64,000 nucleotides of DNA. Source: Jiangella ureilytica. Its GTDB lineage: Bacteria; Actinomycetota; Actinomycetes; Jiangellales; Jiangellaceae. The position numbers were made by a program, and so were the translations under genes. This document shows, piece after piece, positions 1-8,794 of this stretch. The notes under the pieces are model-generated. The model did not search any database. It was given only the letters and a program-made list of their open reading frames with translations, and was not told where the DNA came from. The DNA lies in the NCBI RefSeq assembly GCF_004348545.1, contig NZ_SMKL01000003.1:62001-126000 (forward strand), given 5' to 3'. Within the stretch, counting starts at the first letter, position 1; every line of letters begins with the position of its first letter.

Positions 1-3000
1 AAGCCCTCCCAGCGGTCGAACAGCACCAGGATGTAGGGCAGCCGGGCATCGGGCGCGGCGGCGGCCCGCTGCTCGCTGAGGTCGGCGTAGCCCTGCTCGG
101 CCAGGATCTGCTGGCGCCGGCCGATCTCGGCCCGGATGCGCGCCGACAGCGCCGACAGCCGCTCGGGCTGGTCGCGGCTGACGACGGCGCCGGTGTGCGG
201 CAGCCCGACCATGGGCAGCAGTGCGTTGTTGCCGCAGTCGACGCCGTAGAGGTGGATGTCGCGCGGCGAGAGCTTGCGGGCCACCAGGCCGGCGACGGCG
301 CGCAGCGCGGTGGAGCGGCCGCTGCGCGGTGCGCCGATGATGCCCAGGTGCCCGCCGCCGGCGAGGTCGTACGCCGCCACCGTGCGGCTCTGCTCGCGCG
401 GGAGGTCGACGACGCCGAACGGGAGCAGGATGTCGCGCCCGGACTCGACGACAGCACTCGGGTCGTCGAGCACCTGGTCGAGCGTGACGACGTCGTCGAG
501 CGGGGGCAGCCACGGGGGCGGCGGCGCGGTGATGCCGGTGCGCTGCGAGGCCTCGTTGATGGCCGCGACCAGGCTCTCGAGGTCGGTCGGCGTGGAGACG
601 TCCTCCTCCTTGTCGCCGGCGCCGCTCTTCTGCGGCGGCCGGCCGAGCTCGTCCCAGTGCAGCCCGCGCAGGTCGACGGCGATCTGCGCGCCGGGGGCGT
701 GCGGACGGCCACCGACGCGGGAGGACTGGAACGGCACCAGCGACGACGCGCCGAGCCGCGCGTAGGCCCGGCCCGGCGTGGACTTGGAGATCTCCGCGGC
801 GTCCTTGGACTCGATGACGTCCTGGCTGTCGTTGCCGTCGGTGACCCGCAGCGCGATGCGCAGGTTGGTGTTGGACTTGATCTCGGCGCTGACGACGCCG
901 GCCGGGCGCTGGGTGGCCAGCAGCAGGTGCACGCCGAGCGAGCGGCCCCGCCGGGCGATGTCGACCAGGCCCTTGACGAAGTCGGGCAGCTCGGTGACCA
1001 GGGCGGCGAACTCGTCGATGATGATCATGAGCCGGGGCATCGGCTCGTCGCCGGGCCCCTTGGCCGCCAGGTAGTCCTCGATGTCCTTCTTGCCGGCCCT
1101 GGCCAGCTGGTGCTCGCGGCGGTGCAGCTCGGCGGCCAGGCTGTCCAGCGCACGGGTGGTGAGGTGGCCGTCGAGGTCGGTGACCATGCCCACGGTGTGC
1201 GCGAGGTTGTTGCAGTCCTTGAACGCCGCGCCGCCCTTGTAGTCGACCAGCACGAACGTCATCTCGTCGGGGCGGTTGGCCACCGACAGCGAGGCGATGA
1301 GCGTCTGCAGCAGCTCGGACTTGCCCGAACCGGTGGTGCCGGCCACCAGGCCGTGCGGGCCGTCGGCCCGGATGTCGACGGCGAACGGGCCGTCCATGCC
1401 CTCGCCGATGACGGCCTTCGTGGTGCGCCCGACCGACGTCCACCAGCCGACGATGGCCTCGGGTGTCGGCGGGTCGAGCTCGAGCACGTCGAGCAGCCGG
1501 CTCGACGACGGCAGCGTGGACGACAGGTCCTCGGAACTGACGTCCTTGACCGGCGCCAGCGCCCGGCCGAGCCGCTCGCACCACTCCGGCGACACGATGT
1601 CGAGGCGGATGCCCTCGACCGTCGTGTGGCCGGTGCGCCGGACGGTGGCCGTGCCGTGCGCGCCGACCGACACCACGACCTTGCACTCCTCGGGCAGCAG
1701 CCGCTCGTCGGCGTCGATGCAGAGGAACGTGATGCCGACCCGCGGCCCGTCGCGCAGCAGCGTGATGAGACCGGGCAGCAGGCGGATGCGCCGGGCGCCG
1801 TCGAGCAGCACCAGCAGCGGCGGGAACGTGACGTCGCGCGAGGCCAGCATGCCGCCGCCGCGGTCGTTCAGGACCGCCTTGCGCCGCTCCATGATCGACA
1901 TCAGCTCGGAGACGCGCCGGCCGGTGGTCTCTTCGTCGGCGCCGATGCCGGCGATGACGTCGGAGTCTTCGCCCCGGCGCACGTGCGGCAGCCAGCGCAT
2001 CCAGCTCCAGGCCGCGCCGCCGTCGGCGTCGGAGAGCACGACGATGTCGACGTCGGCCGGGCTGTGCATCGCCGCGACCTGCGCGGCCATCCAGCCGGCC
2101 ACCTGGCGGCGGATGTCGTCGTGCCCGGCCACGCCGGTGACCCCGGCCTGCTCGAGTGGGACGCCGACCGGCACGTCGGGCGCCGTCCAGTGCAGCACCC
2201 GCTCGTGGTCCTCGCGCGCGGGGTCGGTCATGGAGACCTCGCTGGGCACGTCGGCCGTGCCCACGCGCACGTGCATGAAGTCGGGGTCCGTGCGGCGCCG
2301 CTCCCACAACCGCGAACGCGGGCCGGTGGCGAACAACAGCGTCGCCGCGGGGTCGGGCAGGTCGCGCCGCCGGGCCGACCGCTCCGTCACCAGGCCCTCG
2401 TAGGCCTGGTTCTCGATGTGGCGCATGCGGTTGACGTAGGTCTTCATCTCGTCGTGGTACCGGGTCTGCTGCTGCGTCCGGGTGCTGCGGTAGCGCGAGA
2501 TCATCATCAGCGGCGACAGGATCATGATCATCAGGCTGAACGGCGACCTGGTGAAGTAGAACATCGCGCCGCCCATGATCGCCGGGGCCAGCGAGATGGC
2601 CCACGGCAGCGGTTCCTTCTCGGGCTTGCGCGGCTCGTGCGGCAGCCGGAACTCCGTCTGCCGCGGCGGCGGGAGCAGCCGGGGCGGCCGGTTGTAGTCG
2701 AGGGTGACGCCGCCCGGGCTGGGCGACAGCGAGGCGTCGGGGTCAGCCGGCAGCGCGAGCTCGAGCACGACGTCGCCGACCACCAGCGCACCGCCCGGCG
2801 GCCACGCGACCGGGCCGTCGACCGGCACGCGGTCGAGGTGCAGGAACGGACGGTCGGCCTCGGGGTCGACGGTGAGATTGGGGTGCTTGAGCCGGGCCAG
2901 CTCCTCCATGCGCTTCTTGAACCGGCGCTTGCGCCGCTTCCTCTTCCTGCCGGGCGGCTCCTCCTCGTTCTTGGGCACGACGATGGGGCCCTCGAGCAGC

Positions 3001-3569
3001 CGCTCGCGCACGGGCGGCGGGACCAGGACCCCCACCAGCGAGGAGTCGGGCGTGAGCGTGACGGTGCCGTCGACGGTCACGTCGAGGCGCGCGGCGACCG
3101 GCGGCGCGTCCTCGCCGTGCAGGCGCACCCCGACTCCGACGCGGCTGCCGATCTCGTGGCTGCCCGGGGAGAGGTAGTCGACGCGGCCCGAGCCCGGCCC
3201 GGACACCGTGCGCACCTGGACCACGCCCGTGCGCTCGCCGAACACGTCGGGCAGCGGCGTGCCGACGCCCACCAGGGCGCCGTTGCGCAGGTCGGACTCC
3301 GCCACCCGGGTAGCGGGGTCGAGCGGGGTGTGCCCGAGGTAGAGGGTGGGCGGGAGGTCGGCGGCCGCGGCGGCCTCGTCGAGGACGCTCTCGCCGACGA
3401 CGCCGAGGTGCCGGCCCGCCGTACGGACGATCTGTGGCTCCGGCGCCGGTCGCACGCGGGCAGCGAGCTGCCGGGCGATGTCGGCGATGGTCGCGTCGTC
3501 CTCGCAGTCGACGGCGAGGTCGACGACGTCGCCTCCGCCCGATGCAGTGGCACTCAGCAGGAGCCGCAC
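1..3569 (-). CDS. eccC: EccC-type FtsK/SpoIIIE ATPase of type VII secretion (C-terminus cut by window edge)
   Basis: Membrane ATPase expected to power export of WXG100 proteins. About 1,189 residues are visible and the 3' end lies outside the window. In order: an N-terminal FHA-like region (about 1-290) interrupted by a very basic stretch (about 205-220, RKRKRRKRR); two adjacent membrane helices (about 320-360); ATPase domain 1 with Walker A GTTGSGKS near residue 745 and a Walker B ending in IIIDEF near 848; and the start of domain 2 with Walker A GAPRSGRS near 1078. The last readable part, near PYILVLFDRWEG, fits the family. The start is a GTG giving MRLLLSAT, preceded by a GGGACGGG run. The WXG100 gene lies 178 bp upstream on the same strand, which supports the assignment. 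EccC proteins usually carry three ATPase domains, so the third is probably beyond the window. Confidence 0.93.
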   Translation of the reverse strand, partial: MRLLLSATASGGGDVVDLAVDCEDDATIADIARQLAARVRPAPEPQIVRTAGRHLGVVGESVLDEAAAAADLPPTLYLGHTPLDPATRVAESDLRNGALVGVGTPLPDVFGERTGVVQVRTVSGPGSGRVDYLSPGSHEIGSRVGVGVRLHGEDAPPVAARLDVTVDGTVTLTPDSSLVGVLVPPPVRERLLEGPIVVPKNEEEPPGRKRKRRKRRFKKRMEELARLKHPNLTVDPEADRPFLHLDRVPVDGPVAWPPGGALVVGDVVLELALPADPDASLSPSPGGVTLDYNRPPRLLPPPRQTEFRLPHEPRKPEKEPLPWAISLAPAIMGGAMFYFTRSPFSLMIMILSPLMMISRYRSTRTQQQTRYHDEMKTYVNRMRHIENQAYEGLVTERSARRRDLPDPAATLLFATGPRSRLWERRRTDPDFMHVRVGTADVPSEVSMTDPAREDHERVLHWTAPDVPVGVPLEQAGVTGVAGHDDIRRQVAGWMAAQVAAMHSPADVDIVVLSDADGGAAWSWMRWLPHVRRGEDSDVIAGIGADEETTGRRVSELMSIMERRKAVLNDRGGGMLASRDVTFPPLLVLLDGARRIRLLPGLITLLRDGPRVGITFLCIDADERLLPEECKVVVSVGAHGTATVRRTGHTTVEGIRLDIVSPEWCERLGRALAPVKDVSSEDLSSTLPSSSRLLDVLELDPPTPEAIVGWWTSVGRTTKAVIGEGMDGPFAVDIRADGPHGLVAGTTGSGKSELLQTLIASLSVANRPDEMTFVLVDYKGGAAFKDCNNLAHTVGMVTDLDGHLTTRALDSLAAELHRREHQLARAGKKDIEDYLAAKGPGDEPMPRLMIIIDEFAALVTELPDFVKGLVDIARRGRSLGVHLLLATQRPAGVVSAEIKSNTNLRIALRVTDGNDSQDVIESKDAAEISKSTPGRAYARLGASSLVPFQSSRVGGRPHAPGAQIAVDLRGLHWDELGRPPQKSGAGDKEEDVSTPTDLESLVAAINEASQRTGITAPPPPWLPPLDDVVTLDQVLDDPSAVVESGRDILLPFGVVDLPREQSRTVAAYDLAGGGHLGIIGAPRSGRSTALRAVAGLVARKLSPRDIHLYGVDCGNNALLPMVGLPHTGAVVSRDQPERLSALSARIRAEIGRRQQILAEQGYADLSEQRAAAAPDARLPYILVLFDRWEG

Positions 3570-3747
3570 GTACCCGTCCCAAGTTGTCGCGCTCAGCCGG
3601 ATGGCTCGTCCGCGACTATCGTACTCATGGACATCCGCCGCGTATTGACGCGTGCGCGCCCGTCCCGGCACGGCCGGCGCGGACACAAGGCGGTCCGCAG
3701 CCGCGAAGAATGCGACTGCGGACCACCCGTGAACATATCCGCCGACG

Positions 3748-4020
3748 TCAGATGCGGTCCGGCTCGCCAGTGGCCTCGGCGATGTTGTTGTGGTTGACCT
3801 TGACGTCGTCGGCAGCGCCTGTCAGGGCGTCGCGCAGCGTGTCGAGGTTCGTGCGGTATTCCTCCCACGCACCACGGAAGTCGTCGGCGTAACGGCCGGT
3901 CCACACGGCGTTGCCCACGCCCGTGTCGACCTCCTTCTTGATGGTGTCCGCAGCCTCGGAGTTCCTGGTGAACGTCCCGTGGAGGTCCCGGAGAGTCGAT
4001 AGTTCTGCACCAACACCCAT
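3748..4020 (-). CDS. WXG100 family secreted protein (Esx-like)
   Basis: A 90-residue protein of the WXG100 family: small helical-hairpin proteins exported by type VII secretion, usually as dimers. Residues around 40-50 read VWTGRYADDFRGAWEEY. WTG is the W-x-G turn, and the flanking sequences are predicted amphipathic helices. There is no signal peptide, as expected. The ATG start has a good ribosome site (GAGGGAG, about 9 nt upstream). The gene sits directly upstream of the EccC-type ATPase on the same strand, so it is probably that machine's substrate. Only one WXG100 gene is visible, so it may act as a homodimer. No YxxxD/E tail can be identified with certainty. Confidence 0.9.
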   Translation of the reverse strand: MGVGAELSTLRDLHGTFTRNSEAADTIKKEVDTGVGNAVWTGRYADDFRGAWEEYRTNLDTLRDALTGAADDVKVNHNNIAEATGEPDRI

Positions 4021-4082
4021 GATTCTCTACTCCCTCGTGAATAACTACGCCCCACCGCGTCGGGTGTGGCACGACACTGGCA

Positions 4083-4110
4083 ATTCTACCGGCCGTCTAG
4101 CCTTTTGCAA
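4083..4110 (-). promoter_or_regulatory. Promoter for the WXG100-eccC transcript
   Basis: On the minus strand, TTGCAA (4110-4105) and TAGAAT (4088-4083) are separated by 16 bp. They lie about 63 nt upstream of the WXG100 start, in a 259-bp gap that is less GC-rich than the surrounding genes. This suggests that the secretion genes have their own promoter and do not rely only on read-through from the pilus operon. Confidence 0.5.
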
Positions 4111-4231
4111 CTGCTGGAACGACCTTTTTTCCATTTCCCTCGGGAAGATTTCCTCAATGCAACGGAACCATTGGTCCACGGGCAATGATCAACCCCGGAC
4201 CGGCCGATATCGTTCCCTCGCAGGAATTCAT

Positions 4232-4247
4232 CCCGAGACGTTTCGGG
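4232..4247 (-). terminator. Weak hairpin after the pilus operon
   Basis: CCCGA and TCGGG arms flank a 6-nt loop (a near-perfect 16-nt palindrome with a central ACGT), about 33 nt downstream of the stop of the last pilus-operon gene. There is no T-run on the transcript side, so this is only a candidate terminator. Confidence 0.3.
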
Positions 4248-4279
4248 GTACCTCCTTCGGCATATTCAGATGCCCTCGA

Positions 4280-7231
4280 CTAAGCGAGATCGCGATGTCT
4301 CCCTCCATTGCTCGGCACCAGCTCCTCGAGCAGCGCGACCGTCTCCGGCGCGAGCTCGATGCCACCGATGCCGGTGAGGGTCTCGCTCATCTCGCCCTCC
4401 ACCGCCATGACTCCGCCCCGCCCGTCGACGGCGTGCTGGGCCAGGATCAGGTCGCGCCAGAGCAGCTGCTCGGCCGGCCTGACCCGCAGCCCCGCCCGGG
4501 CGGCGGCTGCCGCCGTGGCCGGGTCGCCGCCGTCGCGGGTGATGACGGACAACCGGTGCGCGGTGTCGACCAGGAGGTCCGACGCCACGCGTTCCACGCG
4601 AGCCCGGGCGATCCAGGCGTAGCGTCCCTGCGGACGCTCGCTGAGCACGGGGCCGCGGGCCACCCGCAGCGCCCGCCGCAGCAGGTCCGCCTCTTCCGAC
4701 GGGCGCCGCACCTGCCGCGCCTGGCTCAGCAGCGCGCACACGACGTCCCAGTCGAGGACGACGGTCTCGCTCAGCTTCAGCCGGCCGTCCTCGGTGGTCA
4801 GCAGGTACGGCGACCCGGCGCGGTCGACGCCGAGCCACTCGCGCACCCGGGCGAACGTCGACTCACGCACGGCCGCCGTGACACCGCGCGGCCACACGGC
4901 CGCCGCGAGCACCGTCGGGTGCACGCCTTCGCGGTGCAGCGCCAGGTGCACCACGATCTCGGTGGCCAGCGCGCGACGCTCCGCCTCGATCTCGGTGCGC
5001 GCCTGCACGACCACGGGGCCCAGGATGTAGACCCGCACCGGCGCCGTGGCCAGCTCTGCCTCGGTGACCAGCGCGCGCACCTGCGGGACCTCGGGCCGGA
5101 CCTCGGGCAGCCACGCCTCGTTGAAGGTCGGGCCGGCCGGGTCGGGGTCGTGGCTGCGGTCCGGGTCGACCAGCCCGACCAGCGCCTCGATGCTGCGCCA
5201 GGACAGCAGGTTGGCCCGCACCGACAGCCCCAGGGCGGGCAGCTCGAGGGTGCCGGCGGCGTCGACGTGGATGCGCCAGCGCGCGCCCGGCACGTCGCCG
5301 GCGCAGATGACGCCCAGCGGCGACCGGCCGGCCGCGTTGGTCAGCGCGACCAGCTGCTCGGCCAGCTCGCCGGTGGGCGGCGTGCCGAGGACGAGGTACT
5401 CGGGCATCCAGTTGCCGGCGCCGCCCGGGCGGACCCGGCCGGTGAGCACGTCGGTGCCGAGGCGGTCGGAGCGGCGGGCCGCCAGCTCCGGCAGCAGCGG
5501 CTCGACGCCGTCGACCAGCCGCAGCCGGCCCGGGTCGAAGACGCTCAGTGCGTCGGGCAGGCCGTCGGCGGTGACCCGCAGGTGATCGGACCACTGGTTG
5601 GTGGCCAGCTCGACCGCGAGCGCGGTGACCACCTCGAACGTGGCCTCGGGGTCGCCGTCGATGCAGATGGGACCGCCGGCCGCCTCGAGGTCGACCAGCA
5701 CGTCGCGGTCGCCGCTTCGCCCCAGCGACACCAGGCCGGGGTACGGCGCCAGGACGCGCCCGCGCAGGTCCGGGTCGACGGCGACGTCGGCGCGGGCCAG
5801 GATCCAGCGCCGGCCCTCGTCGAGGACGGTCCAGGGTCCCGGCGCGTCGACGCGGGCCGGGGCCAGCAGCAGCTCGACGGAGGAGCTGTCGACCACCGCG
5901 GTGTAGACCGGCGGCAGCGGGCGGCCCGCCTCTTGGCACGACGCGGCCAGGTGGCGCAGCGCATGGTCGAGCCAGCGGGCGCGGTCGGGGTCGGCGCCGA
6001 TGCGCAGCGCCACCTCGGCCTCGACCTCGTCGTCGCCCGGCTCCGGCGTACGCCGCCGGCGCCGGATCAGCTCGAGCGAGGCGAGCAGCCCGGCGGCCAG
6101 CAGGCCGGCGTCGATGAGCCCGGCGTGCGGGTTGGTGTTGACCGCCTCGGCCTCGCCGGTGGCGACGAAGTCGGCGAACAGCCCGGCGCCGGCCTCGCCG
6201 ATGCCCTCCTGCCCGGCGCCCGGCTGGTCCGGCGTGACCGGCGGGGTGGCCGGTGGCGCGGGCGGGGTCTCGGCGACCGGCGTCTCGGCGGTGACGACGT
6301 CGACGCCCGCGGCATCGGCCGGCACGATGAGCAGCCAGTTCGGGTAGATGAGCCGGGCCAGCGACAGCTCGTGGCCGTCGGGCTGCTCGCGGCCGCGGTT
6401 GAGCTCGAAGATCTCCTGGTAGCGGCGGCCGTCGCCCAGCGTGCGCTCGGCGATGTCCCAGAGGTTGTCGTGGTAGCGGCCGTCGGGCGGCTGCACGATG
6501 TAGACCTTCTGGCCGACCAGCTCGGCGCCCTCCTCGGGGTCGAGCACCAGATCGCCCAGGCGGTACTCGACCTCTTCGGACGCGACGGCCGTGGTGGCGG
6601 CCGGCGCGGTCTCCTGCTGGACGGTGACGTCGGCCTGGCCGTCGTAGGCCTCGGCGGAGATGGTGGTGGGCGGCGGCGCCTCGGGAGCCGCCGCGGGCGC
6701 GGCGGCCGCAGCCTGGCCGACGGCCGCCGTGGCGACCAGCACCGACGCGACCAGCGCGCGGGCGAACCGCTGGGTCGGCCCGGACAACGGCACCCGGCTG
6801 GGCAGCCCCACGCCGCGGACCGCGCTGCGCAGCTCGATGAGCACGCAGAGGGTGAACTGCAGCCAGGCCAGCCACACGATCCACAGCAGGACCCCGACGA
6901 GCTGGTCGGGTCCGATGGTGGCGGTGAGGTCGTCGCGGCCGGGCAGCGACGTCGGGACGGGCGGCGGCCCGCCCAGGATCAGCAGCACCACCGGCACGCC
7001 GATGACGAGCAGCGCCAGAGCGAACCCCGCGGCCAGCGCCTGCGGCAGGCTGTGCCGCGCCTCGGGCACGCCGCGCTGCTGGAACCGCTGCGGCCCGGTC
7101 TCGCGCAGCGACGCCGTGGCCGTGGCCGACGCCTCGACCGGCGACACCGGCCGGGCGGTGCGCTCCGTCGTGCGGCCCTGCGCCCGGGCGGCGCGGCGGC
7201 CGCCGGTGCTCCGTCCGTTGCTCTCGCTCAT
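4280..7231 (-). CDS. Large membrane protein with LysM and BTAD regions, last gene of the pilus operon
   Basis: 983 residues. The N-terminus is polar and is followed by two hydrophobic segments (about 68-90 and 108-135). A third hydrophobic, Ala-rich stretch lies near 175-190. A LysM-like region (about 240-305: DNLWDIAERTLGDGRRYQEI, then LNRG, then a YPNWLLIVP close) should bind glycan or peptidoglycan. Another hydrophobic segment and an RRRRR stretch lie near 385-395. The last ~280 residues match the bacterial transcriptional activator (BTAD/SARP-like) arrangement of an OmpR-like winged helix followed by helical repeats. The start ATG overlaps the stop of the TadG-like gene (ATGA), so translation is coupled. 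Such LysM-BTAD proteins accompany actinobacterial Tad-like loci; their role is not established. A membrane-anchored regulator or an assembly scaffold are both possible. Confidence 0.82.
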   Translation of the reverse strand: MSESNGRSTGGRRAARAQGRTTERTARPVSPVEASATATASLRETGPQRFQQRGVPEARHSLPQALAAGFALALLVIGVPVVLLILGGPPPVPTSLPGRDDLTATIGPDQLVGVLLWIVWLAWLQFTLCVLIELRSAVRGVGLPSRVPLSGPTQRFARALVASVLVATAAVGQAAAAAPAAAPEAPPPTTISAEAYDGQADVTVQQETAPAATTAVASEEVEYRLGDLVLDPEEGAELVGQKVYIVQPPDGRYHDNLWDIAERTLGDGRRYQEIFELNRGREQPDGHELSLARLIYPNWLLIVPADAAGVDVVTAETPVAETPPAPPATPPVTPDQPGAGQEGIGEAGAGLFADFVATGEAEAVNTNPHAGLIDAGLLAAGLLASLELIRRRRRTPEPGDDEVEAEVALRIGADPDRARWLDHALRHLAASCQEAGRPLPPVYTAVVDSSSVELLLAPARVDAPGPWTVLDEGRRWILARADVAVDPDLRGRVLAPYPGLVSLGRSGDRDVLVDLEAAGGPICIDGDPEATFEVVTALAVELATNQWSDHLRVTADGLPDALSVFDPGRLRLVDGVEPLLPELAARRSDRLGTDVLTGRVRPGGAGNWMPEYLVLGTPPTGELAEQLVALTNAAGRSPLGVICAGDVPGARWRIHVDAAGTLELPALGLSVRANLLSWRSIEALVGLVDPDRSHDPDPAGPTFNEAWLPEVRPEVPQVRALVTEAELATAPVRVYILGPVVVQARTEIEAERRALATEIVVHLALHREGVHPTVLAAAVWPRGVTAAVRESTFARVREWLGVDRAGSPYLLTTEDGRLKLSETVVLDWDVVCALLSQARQVRRPSEEADLLRRALRVARGPVLSERPQGRYAWIARARVERVASDLLVDTAHRLSVITRDGGDPATAAAAARAGLRVRPAEQLLWRDLILAQHAVDGRGGVMAVEGEMSETLTGIGGIELAPETVALLEELVPSNGGRHRDLA

Positions 7232-7677
7232 GGCGTCTCCCCCACGATCCCGACGGCGGGCCGCGACGTGGCCGTCCCCTCGATCTCGAAGCTGTCGATG
7301 AAGATCAGCTGCAGCAGCGACGTCTCGACGGTGTCGCGCGCGGTGACCGTCACCTCGCCCGCGGCGGCGTCGACCTCGACCCGGCCGGCATCGTAGCCGC
7401 GGGCGGTCATGTACTCGCGCCCAGCGGCCTCGGCGTCGGCCTCGAGCAGCACGACCTGGCCGGTCTCGCGCAGCGCCTCGAGGTCGATCTGGTTGGCGGC
7501 GGCGCGGGCGGCCTGCTCCGCGTCGTCGAAGATGCGCTGTCGCGCGTTGATGGCGAACCCTCCGTCGATGACCAGCCCGGCCAGCATGAACAGCATGACG
7601 ATCAGCGTGACGATCATGGCGCTGATGGCGCCGCGCTCGGACCGCGCCCGGGCCGGCCACGCGCCCGCCCGCCTCAC
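7228..7677 (-). CDS. TadG-like pilus-assembly protein
   Basis: 149 residues. A short basic N-terminus ends in ERGAISAM and is followed by one strongly hydrophobic helix (about 18-40) and then GGFAINARQRIFDDAEQAA. This is the characteristic start of the TadG/TadE-like N-terminal region (GG-A-N-R, D-A-D/E-A-A). The remainder is a short extracytoplasmic domain, much smaller than classic TadG, which carries a von Willebrand domain. The GTG start overlaps the preceding stop (GTGA), and its own stop overlaps the LysM-BTAD gene. It is likely a minor pseudopilin or tip component of the Tad pilus. Confidence 0.8.
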   Translation of the reverse strand: MRRAGAWPARARSERGAISAMIVTLIVMLFMLAGLVIDGGFAINARQRIFDDAEQAARAAANQIDLEALRETGQVVLLEADAEAAGREYMTARGYDAGRVEVDAAAGEVTVTARDTVETSLLQLIFIDSFEIEGTATSRPAVGIVGETP

Positions 7678-8099
7678 GACGTCCTCCGCAGCTCGTCGAT
7701 GGGCGCGAAACTCTCGCCCTCGAGTGTGGCGTCGCCCGGGAAGCCGGCGAACCCGAGGCCGCTGAACGACACCGTGCAGCGGACCTGGACGCTGATGATC
7801 TCGCCCGGGGCGAAGGTGCCGCCGAGCTGCACGGGCGTGCAGGTGACGCCGCTGGGCCGGGTGCTGTCGACGATGGCCTGCGCCGCCTGCCGGGCCGACG
7901 CGGCGTCGCGCTGCAGCGAGGCCGAGCGCACGGCGTCGCGCGCCATGGCCTCGACGTCGCCGCGCCGGTCGACGTAGCGGCCCAGGCCGACGATGAGCAT
8001 CATGACCGCGATGAGGACAGGGGCCAGGATCACGACCTCGATGGCCATGGATCCCTCCTCTCTCCTCGCCGCGCGCGCGGCCCGCATGCGCCTGATCAC
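7674..8099 (-). CDS. TadE-like minor pseudopilin
   Basis: 141 residues. The EEGSMAIEVVILAPVL segment near residue 15 resembles the TadE start (G-S/A-x-x-V/I-E-x-x-x-x-x-P). It leads into a single membrane helix and a small exported domain with two cysteines. A strong ribosome-site-like run (GAGGAGGG) lies before an internal ATG at residue 18. It is produced by the Glu-Glu-Gly codons of the motif and would remove the processing region, so the coupled GTG at 8099 is preferred. It overlaps genes on both sides by 4 nt. Confidence 0.8.
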   Translation of the reverse strand: MIRRMRAARAARREEGSMAIEVVILAPVLIAVMMLIVGLGRYVDRRGDVEAMARDAVRSASLQRDAASARQAAQAIVDSTRPSGVTCTPVQLGGTFAPGEIISVQVRCTVSFSGLGFAGFPGDATLEGESFAPIDELRRTS

Positions 8100-8512
8100 A
8101 GGTCCGGCACGAACTGCTCGATGGGGCCCTCGATGGTCTGCGAGACCTCGGGGGCCAGGTTGTTGACGATCTCGGTGGAGCGCCCGCGGACGGTGACGCG
8201 GACGTTGTCGCCCACCTGGACCGCCTGGATGTCGGTGATGACCAGGTGACCGTTGCCCACCGCCTCGGCGTACTCGCGCCCGCGCGCCTCGGCCGCCGCC
8301 AGCGCCGCCGGAGTGCCGCCGCCGATGCGGGCCGTGCGGGCCGCCTCGCGGGCGGCCGCCGCCGCGATCTGGTTGCCGTGCCAGGTCAGCGAGAACTGCA
8401 CGATGATGAAGATGATCAAGAACATGATCGGGGTGTAGAGCGCGAGCTCGATGGAGCTCGCTCCCCGCTGTGGTCTCGATCGCAGCCGTGCGATCCGCGC
8501 CTGGATGGGCAT
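8096..8512 (-). CDS. TadE-like minor pseudopilin
   Basis: 138 residues. The start is basic, followed by QRGASSIELALYTPIMFLIIF, the standard TadE motif, with a hydrophobic helix at about 18-40. After that comes an Ala-rich helix (AAAAAREAARTARIGGG) and a small beta-rich exported domain. TadE proteins are minor pseudopilins needed for Flp pilus assembly and are cut by the TadV prepilin peptidase; no such peptidase is visible in this window. Seven bp separate it from the upstream small pilin gene. Confidence 0.85.
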   Translation of the reverse strand: MPIQARIARLRSRPQRGASSIELALYTPIMFLIIFIIVQFSLTWHGNQIAAAAAREAARTARIGGGTPAALAAAEARGREYAEAVGNGHLVITDIQAVQVGDNVRVTVRGRSTEIVNNLAPEVSQTIEGPIEQFVPDL

Positions 8513-8519
8513 GGGTCCG

Positions 8520-8744
8520 TCAGAGCCCGCCGCCGGGGGCGTCCGGGATGTCGATGGAGTCGGCTTCCTCGGTGACGAGGTTGTAGATGACCACGCCGAC
8601 CGCGGCGGCGAGCGCCACGAGGATCGCCGTGATGATGACGAACTCGATGGCCGACGCGCCGCGCTCGGGGGCGCGGCGGGCGCGTTCGGTGTGCACCTGC
8701 AGGCTCAGCAGCAGCCAGCCGATCGGGGTGTGGGGGCTGTTCAT
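8520..8744 (-). CDS. Small Flp/TadE-type pilin candidate
   Basis: 74 residues: a polar N-terminus, RGASAIEFVIITAILVALAAAVGVV (GxxxxEF prepilin-type motif followed by a hydrophobic helix, about residues 30-52), and a short acidic tail ending DAPGGGL. The size and the Glu at +5 after Gly fit a Flp-type major pilin. The sequence also resembles a short TadE protein, so major versus minor role is unsettled. The ATG has a clear AGGAGA ribosome site about 9 nt upstream. It lies between tadC and the TadE genes, which is typical for these loci. Confidence 0.78.
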   Translation of the reverse strand: MNSPHTPIGWLLLSLQVHTERARRAPERGASAIEFVIITAILVALAAAVGVVIYNLVTEEADSIDIPDAPGGGL

Positions 8745-8794
8745 GAAGGACGTCTCCTGGTCGTGTGGGGTTCGGGCTCGGTTCGCGAAGGTCG

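Noticed and set aside
195-3797. A 1,200-codon open frame on the plus strand across the EccC-type gene, and similar very long opposite-strand frames (e.g. 3911-7396, 17481-18710, 29080-33912).
   Set aside because: They read as Arg/Gly/Ala/Val-rich nonsense with no family motif and lie antisense to genes with clear catalytic motifs. They are by-products of very high GC.
8049-8099. A later ATG start (8049) for the TadE-like gene, favoured by a strong ribosome-site-like run.
   Set aside because: It would delete the EEGS segment before the pilin-type helix, and the purine run is explained by Glu-Glu-Gly codons of that motif.
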